This document shows positions 1-6,880 of a DNA stretch of 64,000 nucleotides, piece by piece; position 1 is the stretch's first letter, and each line of letters starts with the position of its first letter. A program made the translations under genes and the position numbers. Origin of the DNA: Aridibacter sp965216195 (GTDB lineage Bacteria > Acidobacteriota > Blastocatellia > Pyrinomonadales > Pyrinomonadaceae); assembly GCA_965216195.1 (NCBI GenBank), contig OZ244151.1:3348001-3412000 (forward strand), in the 5' to 3' direction. Under the pieces are notes generated by a model. It made no database searches, was not told where the DNA came from, and worked only from the letters and a program-made list of their open reading frames with translations.

Positions 1-537
1 GGAACACTCGCTCGTAAGTTTCGCGCAAAAGAAATCCTTCCTCACATCAACGGAAAAACAATCGATTACGTGATCGATTTCGCAACATACTCGATCATTC
101 CTGCATATTTTTTCTACGCTGCCGAGCTTGTACCGCCATCTCTCAATCTTCCGCTCGCATTTTTGATCCTACTTGTTTCAGCGATTTATTACGGCAAGGA
201 AGGAATGGTCTCAGACGACTACTATTTCGTGGGTTTCCCCGTGATGTGGAATGCGGTCGTTTTCTATCTCGTTTTTATTTTTAATACTACACCCTGGATA
301 AACGCCGCGCTCATAATCGCTTGCGCCGTACTTCATTTCGCTCCGGTAAAGTTCGCCTACCCTTCACGCGCAACAAATATGAAGTCTCTTACGATTATCT
401 TTACAATTTCGATCCTGATAATAATGCCGCTCGCCGTTTGGTTTTATCCTGACGTGCCTTTGTGGCTTAGGTGCGCAGCGATTTTGAATTTGGCTTATTT
501 CGGTGTGTTAGGTGCTATCGATACTTTTCGAAAGTAA
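1..537 (+). CDS. pcs: phosphatidylcholine synthase (5' truncated by window edge)
   Basis: The frame is open from base 1, so the N-terminus lies outside the window; 178 residues are visible. They start inside the CDP-alcohol phosphotransferase motif: AR at residues 4-5, then Gly18, Asp22 and Asp26. The twelve-residue gap between AR and Gly is the long spacing of bacterial phosphatidylcholine synthases rather than the shorter spacing of other family members. The later stretch FVGFPVMWNAVVFYL is also typical of that family. The rest is mostly hydrophobic membrane segments, as expected for an inner-membrane enzyme that condenses choline with CDP-diacylglycerol. The family call is by recalled motif; the missing DG pair of the motif cannot be checked here. 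Confidence 0.85.
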   Translation, partial: GTLARKFRAKEILPHINGKTIDYVIDFATYSIIPAYFFYAAELVPPSLNLPLAFLILLVSAIYYGKEGMVSDDYYFVGFPVMWNAVVFYLVFIFNTTPWINAALIIACAVLHFAPVKFAYPSRATNMKSLTIIFTISILIIMPLAVWFYPDVPLWLRCAAILNLAYFGVLGAIDTFRK

Positions 538-578
538 TCCGTTCTAAATTTCCTTCGTCATAAACACACTGTTCGGAT

Positions 579-1064
579 CTAACACGTAATCTGCAAAGGG
601 TTCGCAATATTCAAAACCAAATTTAGCGTAGAGTTTTTGAGCAGGGTTGAAATAATCCATGCAAAGGGTTCGCAATATTCAAAACCAAATTTAGCGTAGA
701 GTTTTTGAGCAGGGAAATAATCCATTGAGCCTGTTTCCAAACTCAGTTTTGTCATCCCGCGTCGTTTTGCCTCGTCAATAATATGTTTGAGTACAAACTC
801 CGCAATTCCTTTTCTTAAATGTCTCGAAGACGTGCGCATCGATTTTATTTCGCCGTGAGTCGAATTGAGTTCTTTCAGGGCGCCACAGCCTAGGAGTTCT
901 CCATCTTCCCAAACCGTCCAAAATGTAATTTCGGGCTTACGCAAGCCATCCAGATCAAGCGCATGAACACTCTCCGGCGGAGAATGCAGATTCATATCTT
1001 CCAGATGCTCATTTAAGAGCGCCTTTATCTCAACACCGCTTAGATCGTCTATCCTGATTTCCAT
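579..1064 (-). CDS. GNAT family N-acetyltransferase with frameshifted C-terminus
   Basis: A 161-aa GNAT-fold acetyltransferase. The acetyl-CoA loop region is visible (TSSRHLRKGIAEFVLKHII, then ARKKF-type C-terminal elements LYAKFGFEYCEPFA). A tandem duplication near the 3' end changes the reading frame: after CEPFA the frame runs into an unrelated 25-residue tail. Reading the second repeat copy in its own frame gives PFADYVLDPNSVFMTKEI and then a TAG at 544-546, which is the usual GNAT ending. The ancestral gene therefore probably ended at 544. The acceptor substrate is unknown. Whether the altered tail leaves an active enzyme cannot be told from sequence. Confidence 0.8.
   Translation of the reverse strand: MEIRIDDLSGVEIKALLNEHLEDMNLHSPPESVHALDLDGLRKPEITFWTVWEDGELLGCGALKELNSTHGEIKSMRTSSRHLRKGIAEFVLKHIIDEAKRRGMTKLSLETGSMDYFPAQKLYAKFGFEYCEPFAWIISTLLKNSTLNLVLNIANPLQITC
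593..725. repeat. tandem duplication (68 + 65 bp) inside GNAT gene
   Basis: Bases 593-660 and 661-725 are the same sequence except that the second copy lacks three bases (TTG). The step is not a multiple of three, so it throws the GNAT C-terminus out of frame. Confidence 0.95.
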
Positions 1065-1125
1065 CGTATTATACAGGCGGAAACGCGACCGCTAGGAAGC
1101 GTGCAAAAAAAGGTAACATCAGAAA

Positions 1126-1635
1126 CTAAATAAAAGCATCGTGAGACCATTGCAAAAGCGCCTGTCTCTGACGTGGACGGCATGTTAGATCACCGGGTTT
1201 GCAGTTTGTGCGGATTTGTCCCGCGTGTCTTGCAAAACTTTTCCAACGTTTGATCTGAGTGCGATCAACATCTTCAATCCGTCGCCCCTGATAATAACGG
1301 CAGTACCATTGAAACCAGCCGCGCGGATCGGGCTCAATTATCCAGCCCTTTCGCCTCCACTCACCTAAAGATTGTCTGCTTTTGATCTTGAAATAGTTGA
1401 GCGAGGGATCCGGATTGTCGCTAAGCTTTGCTTTCTTGAACCAGCTCTTGGGAAATTCATCCCTGCAATCGTTTAAGTATTTTCCTTCAAAAACACCCGC
1501 TTCAAGCATCTGCTTCGGCGTAAACTCCGGTTTAAAATCCGAGTCGAATTCTCTCCCGACGCGAGCTGCAATCTCATATCGATAGCCGCTCTGCATCCGG
1601 TCATTAACGTCAATCCATTCTCCGACTTTTGGCAT
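1126..1635 (-). CDS. conserved hypothetical protein, Trp/Arg-rich
   Basis: A 169-aa soluble protein with no signal peptide or membrane segment. It has a pattern I recognise from unnamed conserved bacterial proteins: a central GVFEGKYLNDCRDEFPKSWF stretch, then GWIIEPDPRGWFQWYCRYYQG and a basic tail with two cysteines (NCKPGDLTCRPRQRQALLQW). The protein is rich in Trp, Arg and Asp. No catalytic motif is evident and no function is proposed. The start ATG at 1633-1635 fits the family start (MPKVGEWIDVNDRM). It is transcribed in the same direction as the neighbouring higA-like gene. Confidence 0.7.
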   Translation of the reverse strand: MPKVGEWIDVNDRMQSGYRYEIAARVGREFDSDFKPEFTPKQMLEAGVFEGKYLNDCRDEFPKSWFKKAKLSDNPDPSLNYFKIKSRQSLGEWRRKGWIIEPDPRGWFQWYCRYYQGRRIEDVDRTQIKRWKSFARHAGQIRTNCKPGDLTCRPRQRQALLQWSHDAFI

Positions 1636-1668
1636 TCTTTAACGGAACGCGGACACTCCTGTCCGCAT

Positions 1669-1983
1669 TTACGCTGCCCTCAACGATCTACTCTTCATAA
1701 TCTTCTTTAGAATCTCTTTTTCTCTGTTTCTCGCTGAATATAGATCAAACTTCATTTGTAGATTCAGCCAAAAACCTTCGCTCATTCCGAAAAATTTTGC
1801 AAGCCTAAGCGCCGTGCTCGGAGTAACGCCGCGTTTTATCGAAACGATTTCGTTCACCCTTTGATAAGGAACCTTAATCGAATTTGCTAACTCTTTCTGC
1901 GTTATTCCAAGTGGCTCAAGAAACTCTTCCCTAAGCATCTCGCCCGGATGCGTCGGCACCCTGTTTGTTGGAACTCTAGTCAT
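1669..1983 (-). CDS. higA: HigA-family antitoxin (XRE helix-turn-helix)
   Basis: A 104-aa HigA-type antitoxin. It has the family opening THPGEMLREEFLEPLGITQ and an XRE helix-turn-helix at about residues 24-80 (TQKELANSIKVPYQRVNEI, then TPSTALRLAKFFG). HigA proteins bind their own operator and neutralise HigB, an mRNA interferase. The upstream partner is reduced to a frameshifted tail, so this antitoxin is probably an orphan. It could still repress its own transcription or act on a HigB encoded elsewhere. Confidence 0.88.
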   Translation of the reverse strand: MTRVPTNRVPTHPGEMLREEFLEPLGITQKELANSIKVPYQRVNEIVSIKRGVTPSTALRLAKFFGMSEGFWLNLQMKFDLYSARNREKEILKKIMKSRSLRAA

Positions 1984-1995
1984 ACTTCAATACCT

Positions 1996-2075
1996 CTAAT
2001 GATAATCAACTACCTCAACATCTTCCGCGCCGAATCCGTCCACCTAAAACAAATACGATACTGTTCGTTTAACCT
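1996..2075 (-). pseudogene. higB toxin remnant (C-terminal tail, frameshifted)
   Basis: Between the stop of the ParD gene and higA, the minus strand encodes the end of a HigB toxin split over two frames: LNEQYRICFRWTD in one frame, then GFGAEDVEVVDYH and a TAG in the next. RICF.W.D and the ending VEVVDYH are the usual HigB C-terminus, and the position just upstream of higA is the normal higB position. Only about 26 codons survive. The first part is in frame with the preceding ParD stop codon, so a deletion appears to have joined a parD gene to the tail of higB. Confidence 0.65.
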
Positions 2076-2351
2076 TCATTTCTTACGTTTTTTAAGTTCT
2101 ACAGCTCGCTTCCGCACATCCTGTTTAAGATCATCCCAAAAACCTTCTGTTAATTCTTCGGCGTCCCCTGTGTGGAGAGCTTGTATCAATACGCGCTCGA
2201 GTTCTTTTTCTTCACGTCTCTTTTGGTCAGCCCGAATAAGAGCTTTGACGTATTCGCTTGTCGTGCCATAACCCTCTCTTTTAAGGGTGTCATCGACAAA
2301 TGACTTCATTGTTTTAGGTAACGAAATATGCATTGTAGTTGTATCTGCCAT
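2076..2351 (-). CDS. ParD-family (CopG-like) antitoxin
   Basis: A 91-aa ribbon-helix-helix antitoxin: MHISLPKTMKSFVDDTLKR forms the beta strand and first helix, GYGTTSEYVKALIRAD the second, and an acidic/basic tail would wrap the toxin. The usual ParE toxin gene should follow immediately, but a higB remnant occupies that place, so the antitoxin looks orphaned. It is the first of three ParD-type genes in the window and is less similar to the other two, which share GYGNTSEFFRDL. Confidence 0.85.
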   Translation of the reverse strand: MADTTTMHISLPKTMKSFVDDTLKREGYGTTSEYVKALIRADQKRREEKELERVLIQALHTGDAEELTEGFWDDLKQDVRKRAVELKKRKK

Positions 2352-2556
2352 AACATCTATAGATTAGCATTTATACAATTTTTGTCAATTTTTGTATTCT
2401 TACACACTTATAAATAAAGTTATGTACAACAACGAGTTTTAAATCCTGAAATGGAGATCGAAAAGAACGAAACATCTGCGCTATTTTTAAAAGCGCTTTA
2501 ATTGTTTGGCGATCCTTTTTTAACATAGGATCGTGCCGCAAGGCACATTCGAAAAT

Positions 2557-2700
2557 AGCCCAGTCGTTTACGGCTGGGTTATGGTTTGGTTAAGGGTTAG
2601 AGCCCTGAAAGGTCGACAGAAATTTATCCTTTAATCTGTCGTCCCTAAAAGGGACTCGAATTCTTTGTTGGTCCTATTCCCAGCCGTAAACGACTGGGCT
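2557..2700. repeat. dispersed palindromic repeat, copy A
   Basis: A 144-bp element whose ends are inverted repeats (AGCCCAGTCGTTTACGGCTG at the left, its near complement ending CGACTGGGCT at the right). Inside are GAGCCCTGAAAGGTCGACAG and GTCGTCCCTAAAAGGGACTC. Similarity to copy B extends outward to about 2533 and 2744. It is one of four copies in the window (also 3561, 4715, 16860). It has no coding capacity and resembles REP-type elements. Confidence 0.9.
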
Positions 2701-2744
2701 ATTAACTGTTGTCCGCTTTGCGGACATCGTTTAAAAGGTTCGTA

Positions 2745-2825
2745 AGAGTGAGCAGAGGTAACCGAAAATCATCCAATGAACGTGTGGTTGATATTTTTAT
2801 TCGTAGCACAGTTAAAAATTATTGA
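2745..2825 (+). pseudogene. 3' fragment of a paralogue of the 4375-4650 gene
   Basis: This stretch reads RVSRGNRKSSNERVVDIFIRSTVKNY and a TGA. It closely matches the end of the hypothetical gene at 4375-4650 (RVRRGSRKSSNERMVDIFISL). DNA identity is high over about 60 bp. Repeat copy A lies directly upstream where the rest of the gene would be, so the gene was probably truncated by deletion or by the repeat. Confidence 0.7.
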
Positions 2826-2850
2826 CAATGGTTGCCAAGGTGTTTATTCT
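2822..2850 (+). promoter_or_regulatory. sigma70-type promoter for parD-parE
   Basis: TTGACA at 2822-2827 and TATTCT at 2845-2850 are separated by 17 bp, ending 18 bp before the parD ATG at 2869. The homologous pair at 63.6 kb has the same two hexamers in the same place. Confidence 0.7.
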
Positions 2851-2868
2851 GTTTTCGGAGTCGTTAAA

Positions 2869-3216
2869 ATGGCAATTTCTACAATAAATATTTCAATACC
2901 TGATAGCTTAAGAGCTGAAGTTGAGGAAATTATTGACGCAGAGGGATACGGAAATACAAGCGAATTCTTTCGTGATCTCGTGCGCAACTATATAAAACGG
3001 CGTCAGGAACTTAAGCTGGAAACGTTACTATTAGAGGGGCTCGAAAGCGGAGATGCGACCCCATTAACAAAAGCTGATTTTGAAGAAATCAAAAAGCGCA
3101 AAGTTAAGGATTTAAAAGAACATCTTGAAAAAGCCGTTGAACGCGGTGGATCTAATACTTCTGAAGAAGTTAAGAATTCCGTCAAATCAAAACTCAAATC
3201 TCTCGATCGTTCATAA
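2869..3216 (+). CDS. parD: ParD-family antitoxin
   Basis: A 115-aa ribbon-helix-helix antitoxin. The start at 2869 (MAISTINISIPDSLRAEVEE) is chosen over an upstream in-frame ATG at 2776 because the promoter lies between them and the family begins here. Residues 1-45 form the DNA-binding fold, including GYGNTSEFFRDLVRNYIKRR. The lysine-rich C-terminus would bind the toxin. The TAA stop is followed at once by the ATG of a ParE gene that carries a nonsense codon, so this antitoxin now guards a probably dead toxin. It is a close relative of the ParD at 63610. Confidence 0.88.
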   Translation: MAISTINISIPDSLRAEVEEIIDAEGYGNTSEFFRDLVRNYIKRRQELKLETLLLEGLESGDATPLTKADFEEIKKRKVKDLKEHLEKAVERGGSNTSEEVKNSVKSKLKSLDRS

Positions 3217-3516
3217 ATGTACAAACTACGCTTCCTCGACCAAGCTGAAGAAGACCTCATTTCCATCGCCGAATATATTACAAAAGAAAGCGGTTCGATT
3301 GAAACGGCTGTAAATTTTGCTGACAGGTTAATATCTCAATGCGAGTTTATTGCCGAAACGCCATGAAAGATCGGTCAACCCCGTCCTGAGCTTATGAATG
3401 GACTTCGTAGTTTCCCGGAAGGTAATTATGTAATTTTCTTTATGTACGAGGATGATTACCTAAAAATTGTAACGATTGTTGAGGGACACCGGGATATTGA
3501 CGCTTTATTCGATTAA
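3217..3516 (+). pseudogene. parE: ParE-family toxin interrupted by an in-frame TGA
   Basis: From the ATG directly after parD the frame reads MYKLRFLDQAEEDLISIAEY up to ETP, then TGA at 3364-3366 (codon 50), then KIGQPRPELMNGLRSFPEG and onward to RDIDALFD and TAA. Without the stop it would be a normal 99-residue ParE/RelE-fold toxin. One base change (for example GGA or CGA to TGA) accounts for the defect. No hairpin resembling a selenocysteine element was seen next to it, so recoding is unlikely. ParE toxins typically target DNA gyrase. Confidence 0.85.
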
Positions 3517-3560
3517 TCAATATGTTCGATTGAGTCTGTACCGTAGGCACATTCGAAATT

Positions 3561-3703
3561 AGCCCAGTCATTCATGGCTGGGTTATGGTTTGGTTAAGGG
3601 TTAGAGCCCTGAAAGGTCGACAGAAATTTATCCTTTAATCTGTCGTCCCTAAAGGGACTCGAATTCTTTGTTGATCCTATTCCCAGCCGTAAACGACTGG
3701 GCT
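3561..3703. repeat. dispersed palindromic repeat, copy B
   Basis: Nearly identical to copy A, including the flanks on both sides up to the TTGCGGACATCG motif. The left arm carries substitutions (GTCATTCATGGCTG instead of GTCGTTTACGGCTG). It sits immediately after the broken parE. Confidence 0.9.
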
Positions 3704-3762
3704 ATTAACTGTTGTCCGCTTTGCGGACATCGTTTAAAGGTTCGTGAATATGATAATCGCAA

Positions 3763-4017
3763 TCACTTCGGCAAATCTGCCTTGTCATCAATCAAGACAT
3801 CGGTAGAAACTCCGGCGAGGCGTGCGTAAGCCAGGAGTATTATCAGCGTGGGTTCTTTAATATCTCGCTCGAATTTAGAAACGTCTTCACGGATGAGTTT
3901 ATCTTTCATTCCCAAATGTGAAATCAAATCGTTTTGCGATATGCCTAAATCCTGTCGTATTTGCAGAAGTTTCTTGCTTAGCCTAGCCGGTTTTTCTCGT
4001 TTGCCACGTCCCATCAA
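3763..4017 (-). CDS. XRE-family helix-turn-helix regulator
   Basis: An 84-aa protein made almost entirely of an XRE/Cro-type helix-turn-helix at about residues 14-75 (LLQIRQDLGISQNDLISHLG, then VSKFERDIKEPTLIILLAYARLA). The basic N-terminus (MMGRGKREKPARLSKK) is likely unstructured. It is divergent from the hypothetical gene at 4375, with about 350 bp between them. No partner toxin is adjacent, so it may be a lone repressor. Residue order fits an autoregulating antitoxin or regulator, but the target is unknown. Confidence 0.8.
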   Translation of the reverse strand: MMGRGKREKPARLSKKLLQIRQDLGISQNDLISHLGMKDKLIREDVSKFERDIKEPTLIILLAYARLAGVSTDVLIDDKADLPK

Positions 4018-4065
4018 CGAATACCTCGCGATGGGGCGTAACAGACCGAACTCAAGTGCTCAATC

Positions 4066-4094
4066 TTGACAGCGGACTTATATAGCTCTAAACT
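4066..4094 (+). promoter_or_regulatory. candidate promoter upstream of 4375 gene
   Basis: TTGACA at 4066-4071 and TAAACT at 4089-4094 have a 17-bp spacer. It lies in the divergent region next to the XRE gene and would give a leader of about 270 nt for the gene at 4375. Confidence 0.4.
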
Positions 4095-4280
4095 GTCCTT
4101 GTTAGATTTTTTTGCCGAAAGTAAAGGTAGGTAATTGCTCCCGGCACGGTGTTTCACAAGATGCGTGTCACCGCCAATTGCATAATTTCACGATCAATTA
4201 TTCACGATTCTTGAGCAATGACAAAACTCCCATGCCATTATTTTTACAACGTAAGAATAAAAGAGTTTGGCAAATGGATT

Positions 4281-4299
4281 TGTCTGCGCAATGCAGACA
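4281..4299. repeat. perfect 7-bp inverted repeat (possible operator or hairpin)
   Basis: TGTCTGC, five bases, GCAGACA. It lies between the candidate promoter and the gene at 4375. The rest of the 357-bp gap (4018-4374) shows no further structure. Confidence 0.4.
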
Positions 4300-4374
4300 A
4301 TTGACGGGCGATGTATATACGTTTGCTCGTTGAGGGGCAGTGTGTGGGAGACGCTGCCCTTTTTCTCACTTAAT

Positions 4375-4650
4375 ATGCCGATAATCTCCTGGGAAGAATA
4401 TAAAGAGACGTTGCCGGACAGCCTCAAAGAGACCGCCAGGAGAAGGCCTTACAGTACACGTAAGTTTATGAAATTCTGCGGCTTCAAACTCCTCGCCACA
4501 GTCTCATACGACACCACCCGCGAAACCGCTCTCGATGCTGTCAAGCGAATAATAATTGGTAAAAATGATGATCTGATTGTTTATAGAGTGCGCAGAGGCA
4601 GCCGAAAATCATCCAATGAACGTATGGTTGATATTTTCATTTCGTTGTAA
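4375..4650 (+). CDS. small hypothetical protein
   Basis: A 91-aa basic protein, start chosen at ATG 4375 (MPIISWEEYKETLP) because sequence upstream of it in the same frame looks non-coding. It has no signal peptide, membrane helix or recognised motif. The middle (KFMKFCGFKLLATVSYDTTRETALDAV) and the C-terminus (RVRRGSRKSSNERMVDIFIS) suggest a small alpha/beta fold. A second copy of its 3' end survives at 2745-2825, which supports it as a real gene. Function unknown. Confidence 0.55.
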   Translation: MPIISWEEYKETLPDSLKETARRRPYSTRKFMKFCGFKLLATVSYDTTRETALDAVKRIIIGKNDDLIVYRVRRGSRKSSNERMVDIFISL

Positions 4651-4714
4651 CTCTAAACACATCCGATTTTATCCGGGTAATCTAGTAAGTTGTGCCGCAG
4701 GCACATTCGAAACT

Positions 4715-4854
4715 AGCCCAGTCGTTTACGGCTGGGTTACGTTTAACAAAAAGGTTAGAGCCCTGAAAGGGCGACAGAAATAAGAAACATCTATCGTCCC
4801 TAGAGGGACTCAAAAATATTTTGGTAATTTGTTCCCAGCCGTAAACGACTGGGC
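4715..4854. repeat. dispersed palindromic repeat, copy C
   Basis: Same terminal inverted repeat as copies A and B (AGCCCAGTCGTTTACGGCTG to CGACTGGGCT), with the conserved GTGCCGCAGGCACATTCG flank on the left. The interior has diverged (GGGCGACAGAAATAAG). It fills most of the gap between the 4375 gene and the nucleotidyltransferase. Confidence 0.9.
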
Positions 4855-4917
4855 TATTATCATCCGACCGACATTGCCGACATCGCTAAATATATCTCTA
4901 TAGCTTACATCTCTAGT

Positions 4918-5718
4918 TCACGACTTATCGCCTATCGTCTCCCGAAATATCTCGTTTAACTCATCCCGAACCGACGCTTTATCGAGTAGGTCCGGTCGGC
5001 CCAATCCCGTAAGCACGCCCTCGTGCCGGGCCAGTTCCTCTTTTATAAACTCATTGATCTCAACAATCGGATCTCCCGTCCCAACCTCCGGCGAATTCCT
5101 TTTCAGATCCAGCAGCTTACTTATCCCCGGCCGAATCACTTCCGGCGCCACCGCGTCGACCAACTCCTGAAACCTCACCGGCGGAACACCCAAACCCCGT
5201 TCAATAAACCGTATCGCCAGAAGCGGCCGGAGTACATAAAAGTACTTCTTCAGCTTAACCTTTTCCTTGAGTATATATTCCCCGGCGTTGCTCCTGGCCA
5301 TATGGCTGTAGTGATATCTGAGAGCCAGATCGTTTAACGCCTTTGGAGCCAAATCCCTCAGACGGCTAGCAAACGGACCGGTTTCAGAATACTTGATCGG
5401 GCTGTTGAGCCATTCAAGCAACGCACCGTTGGTCCGCGTAAAAAGATAGAGCGCCTTTCGAACATCCCAACCCGAAATGTCGATCTCATCAACAATCGGA
5501 TATTCGATCACATCCCGGCGTCTCTCAACATCAAACGACAAATACCAATCACGCGGTCTTGCATAAATAAACCGAACATCATAATCCGAATCGGGCGAGG
5601 CAAATCCCCATGCACGGCTTCCGGATTCGCATGCGTAGACAATTGAGACATTGTGTTCTGCTTCTGCGCCAGCAAGGCGTTCGTGAATGACTTTTTCGAT
5701 TTTCTTGTCAATTGGCAT
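4918..5718 (-). CDS. nucleotidyltransferase-domain protein
   Basis: A 266-aa member of the polymerase-beta-type nucleotidyltransferase superfamily. The signature GSRAWGFASPDSDYDVRFIY at about residues 33-52 contains the G-S motif and the D-x-D metal-binding pair. After it comes DEIDISGWDVRKALYLF, and then a helical C-terminal domain with a basic patch (KEKVKLKKYFYVLRPLLAIR). Its close relatives are stand-alone predicted nucleotidyltransferases of unknown target, some from phages. The substrate is unknown. No HEPN partner is adjacent, so it is not a MNT-HEPN pair here. Confidence 0.8.
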   Translation of the reverse strand: MPIDKKIEKVIHERLAGAEAEHNVSIVYACESGSRAWGFASPDSDYDVRFIYARPRDWYLSFDVERRRDVIEYPIVDEIDISGWDVRKALYLFTRTNGALLEWLNSPIKYSETGPFASRLRDLAPKALNDLALRYHYSHMARSNAGEYILKEKVKLKKYFYVLRPLLAIRFIERGLGVPPVRFQELVDAVAPEVIRPGISKLLDLKRNSPEVGTGDPIVEINEFIKEELARHEGVLTGLGRPDLLDKASVRDELNEIFRETIGDKS

Positions 5719-5866
5719 ATTGGAACTGACTCACACCAGAAGTTAATGTTGTTTATTCTGACAGAGATCCGGCAGGGGCAGAATCGTATCACTTAAAAAC
5801 AGGTTTAAACATGACCATCAGGAACGGGTATTTTTTTTAGACATTTTGAGAACACGCCCAATGGAT

Positions 5867-6880
5867 TCACATATAAAATTTGTAGGATGGTTGTATACCC
5901 TGATCTTTCTCAATATGTTTCAATATTTCGCCGATCCCTTGTGCGAACGAAATTGTTATGGGAGTTCCATCAGCATAGGAACAATTGTTTACATTCATTT
6001 TGGTCAACGCAAAAACTTCTCGCAATAGATCTTTTGGTGAACTTCCGCCGACATGTTGAGTAATCTTCCATGGAACAGGTACGTAGGAACTTGGACTAGT
6101 TTCGAGATACGGAACACATCCTACTGTATACAGGTAATATTCCACATTTTCTATATCAAAATATGTTCCCCGTAAAGGAGGATATTTACCTTCCCTAAAT
6201 AATCTTGTACTTCTTTGTTTCAAAGCTACGAAATCAGTTTCACAGCCTGAAAAAATATTGTCTATTCCTTCCTGAAACCCCTCCAATTCATTGTGCTCAG
6301 GATGTGAATCTCCCCAAAATTCAGATGTTTTATGAATTACAACTCTTTTGGGCGGAGTGCCGCCTTGCTTAATGTATTCATTTAACATTTTCTCAATTAG
6401 TTGTTTAGCTTCACTACTACTAAGATGGGGACTTCTTCCGAATTTTTCCGAGTTCCATTTAAAATCGTCACCTCTAACAACTAATCCTTGACCCAAATAG
6501 TCAAATACTTGCGCGACGCTTGCTCTCATCGAGTTCTTCTTGCCTTCCCTTGCTACGAAAAAGCTAATTCCAATAAAACAATTATCTTCTTCCAAACCGA
6601 TCGGTCTCCAAGGTACTCCATCAGCTTTGTAATACTTAGCCGTGCAGAAATTCCAAGCCCTGGTTGCGTCATCTTGGAGTGAAGCTCTACCCTTCCCCGT
6701 AACTGTACTTGGTTGTAAAAGCTGTAACGGAAGTCCATGGTTCATGGATTTGGCTTTAAGAGACCTGCGGAAATTAAGATGAAAATTATTAGAGATTTTT
6801 ACTGAATGAGCTTTCTTACCAACTCGATAGCTCTTTCTTTCTAAATCAACACTTTCCTTAAACCGATTGTGACTAAATAT
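5867..6880 (-). pseudogene. truncated prokaryotic Argonaute (MID end + PIWI), long-B type
   Basis: The frame reads as the C-terminal half of a long prokaryotic Argonaute: a MID-like stretch (NNFHLNFRRSLKAKSMNHGL), then PIWI sequences DDATRAWNFCTAKYYKADG, VVIHKTSEFWGDSH, REGKYPPLRGTYFDI, VFALTKMNVNNC, PITISFAQGIGEILKHI and the ending YKFYM. The PIWI catalytic positions are lost: Ser stands where the first Asp is expected (CFIGISFF), and HKTSEF replaces the usual Asp-containing motif, as in catalytically inactive long-B proteins. The N, PAZ and most of MID are absent. The frame stays open upstream to the TGA of dnaN at 6881-6883 with no gap. The first ATG is at 6745 and lacks a ribosome binding site. 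It is probably a remnant of a defence gene. Confidence 0.85.

Noticed and set aside
3364..3366. TGA in parE as a selenocysteine codon
   Set aside because: selD in the window shows that Sec may be used, but ParE toxins have no Sec or Cys at this place and no hairpin follows; a nonsense mutation is simpler.
2557..4854. The three palindromic copies as a CRISPR array
   Set aside because: Copies are about 140 bp, far apart and with long inverted ends; genes lie between them.
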